Origin: an uncultured Pseudomonadales bacterium
GTDB lineage: Bacteria; Pseudomonadota; Gammaproteobacteria; Pseudomonadales; Pseudohongiellaceae
Direction of reading: 5' to 3'
Assembly (NCBI GenBank): GCA_943842505.1
Contig: CALTDI010000004.1
Span: 124,001 to 188,000 of the forward strand
DNA: 64,000 bases
The notes under the pieces are model-generated. The model was not told where the DNA came from, ran no database searches, and worked only from the letters and a program-made list of their open reading frames with translations. The stretch's first letter is position 1. Every line of letters starts with the position of its first letter. The position numbers and the translations under genes are program-made. This document shows positions 16,648 to 25,031 of this stretch, one piece after another.

Positions 16648-17505
16648 TTATTCGATGAGAAGATAGCCATTGTTAATAACAACTTTATCCTGCTCTAGTG
16701 ACTTACAAAGAAACGTCATCTCATTTCCGCTGTGCCATATCTCGGTTCTAATAGTTTCCCCCGGGTAGACCGGCGCAGAGAACCGCAATCGCATGCGCTT
16801 GAAGCGCGAGGTATCGTAGTCACAACAACTTTTTAACAGCGCATGGGTGGCCACTCCCATGGTGCACAGCCCGTGCAGAATCGGCGCTTTAAACCCTGCC
16901 GCCCTCGCCGCATCTGGCGATGCATGTAATGGATTAAAGTCACCGGACAATCGATAGATGGGCGCCTGCTGCGGCAATGTAGGCAGGTCGCAGACAATAT
17001 CTGGCTCAGTCTTGGGCATGACATCTGTCTTCGGAGTCGGCTTGCGCTCGCCCCCAAACCCCCCATTGCCTCTGGCGAGTATGGTTGTAACCAGCGTACA
17101 AATATCTGCTCCGGTGGCGACGTCACGCACGACTCTGTCAGAGACTATAAGTGCTCCTATACGTTCTCCCTTGTCAGTAACTTCTGTTATTCGCGTCTTC
17201 GCCTCGACGGTGCCGCTACTGGGAAAGGGTCGGTGCATGATGATCTCCTGCCCCAGGTGCAGAACCTTCAGCCAGTCGAGCCCAGTGTCGTCTTCCCGTG
17301 CCCAGAAACCCGGGTGCGCCATCATTACCGACTGGCTAGGCATTACCTTCAGGTTCTCTTCAAATACGAAGCGCAGACATTCTTCATCTAGAGGGTCTAT
17401 TCCCATTCCAATGCCTAACGCATATAACATGCAGTCTTTGGTAGTATATGTCTGTCGAACAGGTGGAAAGTCCTTGTTCAACAGTTTTTGCGCATCGAAT
17501 GTCAT
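16648..17505 (-). CDS. meh: Double hot-dog enoyl-CoA hydratase 2 family, mesaconyl-C4-CoA hydratase-like
   Basis: A 285-aa MaoC-type protein with two hot-dog domains. The C-terminal one carries the hydratase 2 motif at residues 186-213 (LSGDFNPLHASPDAARAAGF then PILHGL) with D189 and H194 as catalytic residues. The N-terminal one is the degenerate substrate-binding repeat. It would hydrate mesaconyl-C4-CoA to (S)-citramalyl-CoA if the neighbours are read correctly. It lies between the acyl-CoA dehydrogenase (37 nt upstream) and the Mct-like transferase (24 nt downstream), all minus strand, implying one operon. Alternative: a generic (R)-3-hydroxyacyl-CoA hydratase in fatty-acid oxidation. The hydratase-2 fold is certain; the symbol rests on context. 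Confidence 0.75.
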   Translation of the reverse strand: MTFDAQKLLNKDFPPVRQTYTTKDCMLYALGIGMGIDPLDEECLRFVFEENLKVMPSQSVMMAHPGFWAREDDTGLDWLKVLHLGQEIIMHRPFPSSGTVEAKTRITEVTDKGERIGALIVSDRVVRDVATGADICTLVTTILARGNGGFGGERKPTPKTDVMPKTEPDIVCDLPTLPQQAPIYRLSGDFNPLHASPDAARAAGFKAPILHGLCTMGVATHALLKSCCDYDTSRFKRMRLRFSAPVYPGETIRTEIWHSGNEMTFLCKSLEQDKVVINNGYLLIE

Positions 17506-17542
17506 TAAGCTACTACTCTGTCGAAATTATATACGAGAATGC

Positions 17543-19204
17543 TCAGCTAGCATCTTCAATTAGTTCTCGGGCTACAACTTTAATCGCCAGCACTTCTTCT
17601 GCGCCTTCAAATATGGAGAGTACGCGAGCATCGACGAACAGACGACTTACCGCGCTTTCTTCCGCATAGCCCATGCCCCCGTGAATCTGCAACGCTTCGC
17701 GACTTAGCATCTCGGCAGCGCGGCAACTAAACAATTTAACCAGGCTAGCCTCCATCTGACCGTCGCCTTCGTCCATGAGTTTTGCTACAGAATAACTAAA
17801 CTGCCGTGCAGCTGTGAGCGTGGCTAGCAACCTAGCTAACTTAACCTTGGTAAGTTGGAAGTCTGCCACGGCACTGCCGAAGACTTTACGGTCCTTCGCA
17901 TACGACAGCGCGCATTCGAACGCTGCCTGCATCACGCCGGTTGCCCTTGCCGCCGTCTGAATTCTGCCGCCTGCAAAACCGGCCATGGTATAATAAAAGC
18001 CTTTCCCCTCTCCTTCCTTCTCGCCAACAAGATTCTCAGCCGGCACGAAGAAGTCTTCGAAGAACAGGTCATAGGAATGCATGCCACGGTAGCCAATAGT
18101 CGCAATCGCCTTTCCCTTTATCGATCCTCCACCTTGTTGCTCATGCGTAAATTGATGTCCTGCAAACGCCGGCTTCTCTACGAGGAACAGACTAAGCCCT
18201 CTGTGGCCTAGCGTGGGATCCGAATTCGTCCGGGCTAATACTACTAATAGCTGAGATTTCCCGGCAAAGGTGCACCAGGTCTTGCTACCGTTTAATAGCC
18301 AACCATTCTCAACAGGTGTCGCCCTGAGTGAAACTGCGGCAACATCGGAGCCTGTATTGGGTTCGGTAATGGAGATCGCACAGAGTATTTCCCCAGCGGC
18401 GAGTGGGGGAAGCCATTTCTGTTGCTGTTGCTGAGTCCCTCCACTTAACAATGCTCTTGCTGCGATCTCCGGCCTTGTAATCAAGCTGCCGGCAGCGCCA
18501 AGAGAGGCTCGCGACAACTCTTCCGTGACAACAATCATGCTCAGGCTATCGGGTCGTGAGTCCGGTTGCAGGCCGCCGAAGCGCTCGGGTATACAAGTAC
18601 CGAAACAACCCAGCTCTGCCGCTGGCCGCAATATAGAGTCGGGAATATCTTCATCGTTGCGATGGATCTGTTCGGCGAGAGGCATTACCACGTCATTCGC
18701 AAAGCGAAAGAAAGTCTCCCGAACCAGCTCTTTCTCTTCATCCAACAGTGACGGTAGTCGTTGCACATTCTTGTCCGCTATCTCAGCACCCAGGCGCGCC
18801 AAACATTCTGAGCTCGCATAGAGATCCAGTAATTTCTTGAAATTTTCGCGCGCGTGAAATCCAAGAAGCTCGGATTTATCCAGATCTACATCTGACGCTC
18901 TAGCGATCAAACGATTTAAGACAGCCTGTAGAGTCTCGACACAGAAGCTCAAGGCGAGCTGCTGCGTTAGCTCATCTGTGGGCAGACTCTTGGCATAGTC
19001 ATTAAATGCCGCTACTGCGGATAGTTCCGCGACAGAGAACGCGAGCTCATAGCTCGGCAACTGCCAATCGTCGAGTAGCTTGCCGTCCAGTTTGTCATTA
19101 GTGGAACACTTTGCCTTGATGTTGGAACAGGCACGCAGCACTTGCTGTTTGAGCGCAACAAGTTCCGCATTCGCTTCTTCAAGATGTGTAGAGTGTGACG
19201 CCAT
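17543..19204 (-). CDS. mcd: Acyl-CoA dehydrogenase, (2S)-methylsuccinyl-CoA dehydrogenase-like
   Basis: FAD-dependent acyl-CoA dehydrogenase of about 553 aa from ATG 19204 (a TTG at 19228 would add 8 residues). Residues 1-150 form an N-terminal helical extension not found in standard 380-aa members but known in (2S)-methylsuccinyl-CoA dehydrogenase of the ethylmalonyl-CoA pathway. The catalytic core has CAISITEPNTGSD, GSKTWCTFA, IGYRGMHSYDLFFEDFFVP and the C-terminal QIHGGMGYAEESAVSRLFVDARVLSIFEGAEEV. The product would be mesaconyl-C1-CoA, exactly the substrate of the Mct-like gene two positions downstream. It is the first gene of the operon, divergent from thpR. The extension and operon make this call likely but not certain. 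Confidence 0.75.
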   Translation of the reverse strand: MASHSTHLEEANAELVALKQQVLRACSNIKAKCSTNDKLDGKLLDDWQLPSYELAFSVAELSAVAAFNDYAKSLPTDELTQQLALSFCVETLQAVLNRLIARASDVDLDKSELLGFHARENFKKLLDLYASSECLARLGAEIADKNVQRLPSLLDEEKELVRETFFRFANDVVMPLAEQIHRNDEDIPDSILRPAAELGCFGTCIPERFGGLQPDSRPDSLSMIVVTEELSRASLGAAGSLITRPEIAARALLSGGTQQQQQKWLPPLAAGEILCAISITEPNTGSDVAAVSLRATPVENGWLLNGSKTWCTFAGKSQLLVVLARTNSDPTLGHRGLSLFLVEKPAFAGHQFTHEQQGGGSIKGKAIATIGYRGMHSYDLFFEDFFVPAENLVGEKEGEGKGFYYTMAGFAGGRIQTAARATGVMQAAFECALSYAKDRKVFGSAVADFQLTKVKLARLLATLTAARQFSYSVAKLMDEGDGQMEASLVKLFSCRAAEMLSREALQIHGGMGYAEESAVSRLFVDARVLSIFEGAEEVLAIKVVARELIEDAS

Positions 19205-19404
19205 GGATGTAGGGCTCAATCGAGACAAGAATTTGCATGCTTACCGTATACCCTCTCCACGCGCCTTCTTCTAGAGGTCGCGTCTGAAGGAGCGGGGATT
19301 TTATTCGATATCGTCGACAATTGCTAAGTAAGCCGGGCTAGCGAAGAGACAAGCCAGGTCGTAGCGAGAGAATGTCTGGAAGAATAATCGTAGAATTAGG
19401 GCAA

Positions 19405-19968
19405 ATGACTGAGACACCTAGAATAATGAGACTACGCTGCTTCGTAGGCATACCCTGCCAGCTGCCCGATGCCGCACAGCCACTACTTGAAGAGCTGAAG
19501 CGCTTAGCGCCGAGGGAAATAAGGGTTGTGCCCACTGCGAACCTGCATATCACACTCAAATTCATCGGCGCGGTCGATCAGGATCAAGTCGGCTTCCTCG
19601 ATTCGATTCTTCGATACCGCAGCAGCAAGCAGGCGGTTCTAAACCTGCGCTGCCATGGCATAGAATTCCTCAATAATTCAGTTTGCATGGGAATAGAAAG
19701 CACTGATGCCCTCGAACAGCTGGCTTTAAGACTTAATGAGGGCTTCGCGTTTCTCGGCTATGCCGTAGAGGAGAAAAAATTCATACCTCATATAACGCTA
19801 GCCAGATTTGATAAATCCGCAAAAGGCCTTCTCAAGGATGTAACAGCAAAGTACAGCGACAGACACTGGGGCAACTTTACCTTCGATCGCTACCAACTAT
19901 ACCGTTCGGAGACCTTACCCGAGGGCGCAAGGTATACAGTCCTTGGCGACTACCCGCTGTGCGGCTAG
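19405..19968 (+). CDS. thpR: RNA 2',3'-cyclic phosphodiesterase / 2'-5' RNA ligase family
   Basis: 2H phosphoesterase of about 187 aa. The two catalytic histidine motifs are both visible: HITLKFIG in the first half and HITLARF in the second. The start RCFVGIPCQLPDAAQPLLEELK matches the usual family N-terminus. I prefer ATG 19405; ATG 19372 adds 11 residues and ATG 19426 is also possible, and none has a strong ribosome site. Members hydrolyse 2',3'-cyclic phosphate RNA ends and can ligate tRNA halves in vitro. Single gene, divergent from the acyl-CoA dehydrogenase operon. Confidence 0.9.
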   Translation: MTETPRIMRLRCFVGIPCQLPDAAQPLLEELKRLAPREIRVVPTANLHITLKFIGAVDQDQVGFLDSILRYRSSKQAVLNLRCHGIEFLNNSVCMGIESTDALEQLALRLNEGFAFLGYAVEEKKFIPHITLARFDKSAKGLLKDVTAKYSDRHWGNFTFDRYQLYRSETLPEGARYTVLGDYPLCG

Positions 19969-20077
19969 GTTTTCAAACTCTTGCACTACTTCTTTTACCC
20001 GCCTGCAGGCCCATGTTCAAAGACTAAGTGGCACTGCCCCTTCGTTGTTCTGATTACACACAACTCTTATCTACAGT

Positions 20078-21091
20078 TCACTCTTTGTAGTCTTTGTTGA
20101 TTAGAGAATTTAGGACATGGTCTTCCCATTTTCCATCTATCTGAAGAAAACGCTTCGCGTATCCTTCGCGCTCAAACCCAAGCCTCTTTAGGAGTGCCTC
20201 GGATCGTGTATTCGCAGGCATATGATTTGCAATAATGCGGTGCAGCTTGAGCTCCGAAAACACGTAGCCTATAGTGTGCTCTACAATCTCCTGCATTTTC
20301 CCCTGTCCTTCAAAATTTCTATCAACTGAGTAGCCCATGTGGCAGGACTGAAAAACGCCGCGAACGATATTACTGATCGAGCAGGTTCCTATAAGCTGGG
20401 ATTCGGAATCATTGGTGCCGATGAAGTGCACCGACCTATCCTCTTCGAATTCTTTTTCCCGCTCGATAAGGCGAAGACTCCAACTAGCTACCGAATGATG
20501 AGTCCTCGGCATAAGCGGACTCCATTTTTTGAAATGCGCCAGATTAGCCTGGTAATAGTTAGATAGAATTATTTCATGACCAGGTCTGCTGCGGATGATC
20601 TTCATTGCGCCTACAGCCTCTTCAACATGAGCAGGGCACGCTCGTCCCTGTGAGGTAAACTCGCCTATAGCCTCCCAGCCTAAGTCGGCATAGAGCCCGC
20701 CTTCTAGATCGATCGTCTGCAGATACAGATGCGGAAGCTGCAACAACTTAGCCATCTCGACGACCCGCTGGCTCAACCTGGATGCGATCTTTTCACCTCG
20801 CGAATTTGCCTCCACGAACACACTGCCCAACCAGTAGTGGTAATCGGGAAACAGCTCCGCCAGCTCCTGATCTTTCAGCGCAGCACTACCAACCGGCCGG
20901 CCGTCTACTGTAGCGAGTATATGAATCGGTAGCCCACTAGACTTAAGAGAGGATCGCAACTGTTCTCTGGCTATATCGACGTCCTCACCGATGCGATCGG
21001 CCCAGATAGTTCGCCACCAATCGATAACCAGCGGCACATCTTCCGGACGATCAGCCAGCAATTCGAATTCTAGTTTCCGGCTTCGATCCAT
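20078..21091 (-). CDS. Tandem GNAT acetyltransferase (two fused domains)
   Basis: A 337-aa protein made of two GNAT domains. The N-terminal domain (about 1-150) has the acetyl-CoA motif around VFVEANSRGEKIASRLSQRVVE. The C-terminal domain (about 165-337) is RimJ/RimL-like, with YSVDRNFEGQGKMQEIVEHTIGYVF, then HRIIANHMPANTRSEALLKRLGFEREGY and WEDHVLNSLI near the end. RimJ/RimL relatives acetylate N-termini of ribosomal proteins, peptides or small amines. The targets here are unknown, and one of the two domains may be regulatory. Monocistronic on the minus strand, with about 300 nt of non-coding sequence separating it from the divergent kinase gene. Confidence 0.85.
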   Translation of the reverse strand: MDRSRKLEFELLADRPEDVPLVIDWWRTIWADRIGEDVDIAREQLRSSLKSSGLPIHILATVDGRPVGSAALKDQELAELFPDYHYWLGSVFVEANSRGEKIASRLSQRVVEMAKLLQLPHLYLQTIDLEGGLYADLGWEAIGEFTSQGRACPAHVEEAVGAMKIIRSRPGHEIILSNYYQANLAHFKKWSPLMPRTHHSVASWSLRLIEREKEFEEDRSVHFIGTNDSESQLIGTCSISNIVRGVFQSCHMGYSVDRNFEGQGKMQEIVEHTIGYVFSELKLHRIIANHMPANTRSEALLKRLGFEREGYAKRFLQIDGKWEDHVLNSLINKDYKE

Positions 21092-21389
21092 TATCTAGTC
21101 TCTATAGATTAAAATTAGATATTGCAGTCTAAAGATACGCCGATAATAAGCTCCAATTCAATGTGGCGTGAGAACTATTCCTACAAACGGAAGAGGCTTT
21201 CCTGACTCCCGCTAGCTTACCGATTCGCCGCATAAAGCGCCTATTTCCGTGAAGAGAGCCGACAACTCTATAATCTAGGCAGCTTTGCTTAGGTTTTTCT
21301 TGAGGTTTACCCACAAAATATAGGAGACTCAGCCAATCCCTCAGGAACAATTTTTCCGGCCACAGAACCTCGATCTAACGGTGAGTTAA

Positions 21390-23705
21390 TTGGCAGCTGA
21401 CAGCACGACGACAAACGCCACAGACAAAAACACCGAAACTAGCGACTGGCATCAGATAGAGCCGCAAGAATTTCGCCGCGAGCAGATCAAGATGCTATGG
21501 GATCATCTGCCCCTCATCTTACTTGCGGATATCGCCACCGGTTCTTTCCTCTTAGCACTTCTGCTTACTACAGCCTACAACCCAATCGCCTATGTATGGT
21601 AGGGGGCTCTGGTTCTTAACACAGCTATTCGCGCACTCATTGCTTACTTCCACGACCAGAAACCATCGACATCCCACAACTACGATTCGGACTGGCGATT
21701 CCTCATCGTTGGCGCTTTTATCTCAGGCTGCATCTGGGGTAGCTCGACGTTTGCATTACCCGAAGATCCTTCTTTCATTACCGTGGCTATCATCAGCTTG
21801 TGGCTCGCCGGACTGTTGGCAGGCGCGGCGGCGACAATGTCAGTGCTGCGCGAGGTATTTTTTAGTGTTACTATTTCTGCCTCGACTCTCTATTTCAGCT
21901 ACATATTTATAAACATCTCGGAAAATCAGGTTCCCCTTGGCGGGGGCTACGCAATCTTCGTTGCCTTCATAATTCCGATAGCTATGAGAATCTCAGGAGA
22001 CTTTCGACATAGCATACGACTCACTCTACAGAATAGAAATCTTCAGAAAAAGTTAAAGGCCGATGCAACGAATCTATTGGAGAAGGAAGAAGAGCTGGCG
22101 AAACAGCGAAGGCGCCAAGCTACCTTACAAAGCCAGAAAGCTCACGTGGACGAAAAGCTAAAATCAGCAGACGAGGATCGTCTATTGCTTCTCGAAGCAG
22201 TCCAAGAAGGTATTTTTGGTATCAGCAATGTTGGCTCTATCACCTTCATCAACAAATCGGCCCTTAATCTACTTGGCTATAAAGAAGGCGAACTTTTGGG
22301 CATGAGTGCCACACAACTGATCTGCCCGGTTCAGGACTCACCCGATAGCATTACTCAATCTAACAAAGGCATTCTTACATCGTATCTAATGGGCCTCCCC
22401 GCTGAGCTAGTGGATAGCGCCTTCACAAGGAAGGACTCTAGCCTGATACCAGTGCGTTTCTCTAGCGAACCCATAGAAAAGGCAGGGAAGGTAATCGGCG
22501 CCGTAGTTAGCTTTGCGGATACAACGAAACAGAAAGAGATGGAGAACATGCTGATTCAATCGCAGAAGATGGAAGCGATTGGCCGGCTGACTGGCGGCGT
22601 CTCTCACGATTTTAATAATCTACTAACAGTTATCATGGGTAATTTGCAATTTTTGCAACGGCAACTCGTAGATAATGAAGATGCGCTCAATCTAGTAACG
22701 AAGGTAATGAATGCCGCGAAGAATGGAGCAGAGCTAAATAGTAGATTACTTAGCTTCTCAAGAGAACAGGCGCTCATCAACACGCCTGTAGACATTGGCG
22801 AGATGCTTACCGAAATGCATGAATTTCTGGCGAGAATTCTAGGCGAGGATATCGACCTAAGTCTAAATATAGACGACAAAGATTGCATCGCCATAACCGA
22901 CCGCAACCAGCTAGAGAATGGCATACTCAACCTCTGTGTTAACGCCAAGGATGCAATGCCCAATGGCGGAAAATTGGCCGTCAGTGTGAAGAAGGTGCGA
23001 CTGGCAGAATCGCATCTTGGACACGAGAGCAGCAACGAACTGCAGGACTACGTTGAGCTTACCGTTACCGACAGCGGTACAGGCATCCCATTGGATATTC
23101 AGAAGAAGATTTTCGAGCCCTTCTTCACCACCAAGGAAAAAAACCAGGGAACCGGTTTGGGTCTAAGTACGGTATACGGATTCCTAAGACAGTCCGGCGG
23201 CAATATAACCGTCGACAGCACACTCGGCCAAGGCACTACCTTTCGGCTGTTCTTGCCGATAACCGGCGAAAGGACCGATGTTCCCGAGCCGGTTAAAATT
23301 ATTAAGAATGCGAAGGCGAACTACGAGGGCAAGATTCTGGTCGTCGAGGACGACGAGAGTGTGCGAGACGTGGCCAGTCATATGCTGCAGTCTGCAGGGT
23401 TTGAGGTAATTACTGCAGACAACGGCAGCTCCGGGCTCCGTGAATTCAAGACCAACTCCGATATCGACCTAGTGTTTTCCGACGTCATCATGCCAGGGGG
23501 TATGACTGGCGTTGAGTTAGCGACCAAGATATTAGAGATATCGCCTGGATTACCGATTCTCTTAGCTACCGGATATGCCGAGAAAGAGCTGAAGGATAGG
23601 CTCGCGGATCGTAAGAATGTTATTCTGATTGCCAAGCCCTATGACACGAATGAGCTGCCCGATCTGATCAATTCGATAATGTTGCGAGAACCCAAGACCG
23701 ACTAA
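21390..23705 (+). pseudogene. Hybrid sensor histidine kinase interrupted by an in-frame TAG
   Basis: One frame from TTG 21390 (GGTGAG upstream) to the stop at 23705 encodes a 771-codon hybrid kinase, broken only by TAG at codon 71 (21600-21602), inside the membrane domain (AYNPIAYVW*GALVLNTAIRALIAYF). Then come several transmembrane helices, a coiled coil, a PAS domain (GIFGISNVGSITFINKSALNLLGY), a HisKA box GGVSHDFNNLLT with His406, HATPase boxes (NAKDAMPNGG, DSGTGIP, GTGLGLSTVYG), and a C-terminal receiver with phospho-Asp698 (FSDVIMPGG). Translation restarting at GTG 21783 would give a 640-aa product lacking the first helices. Signalling output is unknown; no DNA-binding partner is adjacent. 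The most likely explanation is a nonsense mutation or consensus error. Confidence 0.7.
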
Positions 23706-23739
23706 GGCTCCTCGCAGAATCATCTTCTGTGCAGAGAAT

Positions 23740-25008
23740 TTATCGTCGCTCTACAATTGCCTTGTTCACCATCTCGCTAAATATTTCTCGAAAACCCCCA
23801 CCACTCGATGGTGAAAGCTGCGCCATGATTACGATGACCAGCGACTCCTTCGGATCGATAAAGTAACGTGTAGCGGCAGAACCATCCCACCAGATTGTGC
23901 CCTCGGAAACGGGAAAATTATACTGCGCCGGGTCCATGACTAAATTGAATCCCCCGAGAGTCCAACCAGAACCTAGCCAGTAGCCGCGATCGCCTATGGG
24001 CATAGCCTGATCCGGAACGCCATTCACATACATTAATGCAGCAGTCTCTTCCTGCAAAACCGTTCGGCCTTTGAATTGCCCTCTATCCAGCACCATCTGT
24101 GAGAAATTCAGAAAATCAGGGACGGATGATAACAAACCAACGCCGCCCTCGATCAGTGTAGGACGCGAAGTCCATGGCACCGATTCGATCTTGTAAGGAC
24201 GTAGCTCACCGTCCATAGGTCGATACAATTCAGCGAGCCTGTTGGCATCCGCGCCATCCGCCCAAAACATTGTGCTGTTCATTTCTAAAGGATCTAGAAT
24301 ATTTTCCTGCAAATAATCTTGATATGGCTGCCCCGACCAAACTTCTACTAACTTTCCTAATATGGTGGCATGTATCCCGTAACGGAACTGTGTGCCAGGA
24401 TCTTGGAATAATGGAACCCGCGCAGCATTTGAAACCATCTGATCAAGCGTAATGTTCTTGTCCCTAACATTATTTTCTCTATACAAAGTGGAGCTACGAC
24501 TACCCAGACCCGACGTATGCGTAAGAAGATTTGCAACGGTGATATCGCCTGTGCGCGCCTTCGTTTGGGTGATATCGGTGCTTGATGAATCGAGCAGAAC
24601 TCGCTGGTTTTCGAATTCGGGCAGATACATCTTTATTGGATCATCTAATTGAAACTTACCTTCTTCATACAGCTTAAGGACGGCGGCGCTGGTGACTTCT
24701 CGAGTCATGGAATAGATTCTGAATAGCGCATCGTACTGCATGGGCTGCCCACTCTCGAGATTCAGTTTCCCCAGTGATTCGAAATAGACTGGCTTGCCAT
24801 CTCTGGATACCGCTGCAACGACACCGGCTATCTCGCCATCATCTATATGCTTCTGTAAGCGAGCAGTTGCTTCTGCCAGCGCGCTAGATGACATACCTAC
24901 GGACTCGGCCGCCACCAAATTCTCCGACCAGTCCTGCGCATTCGACAAGTGAACCTGGCAGACCAACAAGCTGATGAGCGATAGTCTCATCCATAATTTT
25001 TTAGTCAT
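23740..25008 (-). CDS. Serine hydrolase, beta-lactamase class C/esterase family, with SxxR instead of SxxK
   Basis: A 422-aa exported protein; the start at 25008 is chosen because GGAA precedes it and a signal peptide follows immediately (MTKKLWMRLSLISLLVCQVHLSNAQ). The fold matches class C beta-lactamase/EstB-like hydrolases: AVSRDGKPVYFESLGKL, ALFRIYS100-M-T-R103, VANLLTHTSGLG, then GTIWWDGSAATRYFIDP near the C-terminus. The conserved Lys of SxxK is Arg here (codon CGA), which removes the usual general base. Activity may be altered or lost. It starts 23 nt after the DUF885 lipoprotein gene, so the pair is probably cotranscribed. Substrate unknown. Confidence 0.88.
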   Translation of the reverse strand: MTKKLWMRLSLISLLVCQVHLSNAQDWSENLVAAESVGMSSSALAEATARLQKHIDDGEIAGVVAAVSRDGKPVYFESLGKLNLESGQPMQYDALFRIYSMTREVTSAAVLKLYEEGKFQLDDPIKMYLPEFENQRVLLDSSSTDITQTKARTGDITVANLLTHTSGLGSRSSTLYRENNVRDKNITLDQMVSNAARVPLFQDPGTQFRYGIHATILGKLVEVWSGQPYQDYLQENILDPLEMNSTMFWADGADANRLAELYRPMDGELRPYKIESVPWTSRPTLIEGGVGLLSSVPDFLNFSQMVLDRGQFKGRTVLQEETAALMYVNGVPDQAMPIGDRGYWLGSGWTLGGFNLVMDPAQYNFPVSEGTIWWDGSAATRYFIDPKESLVIVIMAQLSPSSGGGFREIFSEMVNKAIVERR

Positions 25009-25031
25009 TCTGATTTCCAACTCTCTAGTGA

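Noticed and set aside
16833..17126. Extra minus-strand frame within the hydratase gene
   Set aside because: Out-of-frame shadow of the hydratase 2 coding region.
21600..21602. TAG as pyrrolysine or another recoded residue
   Set aside because: No pyrrolysine genes are in view, the site is a membrane helix with no catalytic need, and a single base change explains it.
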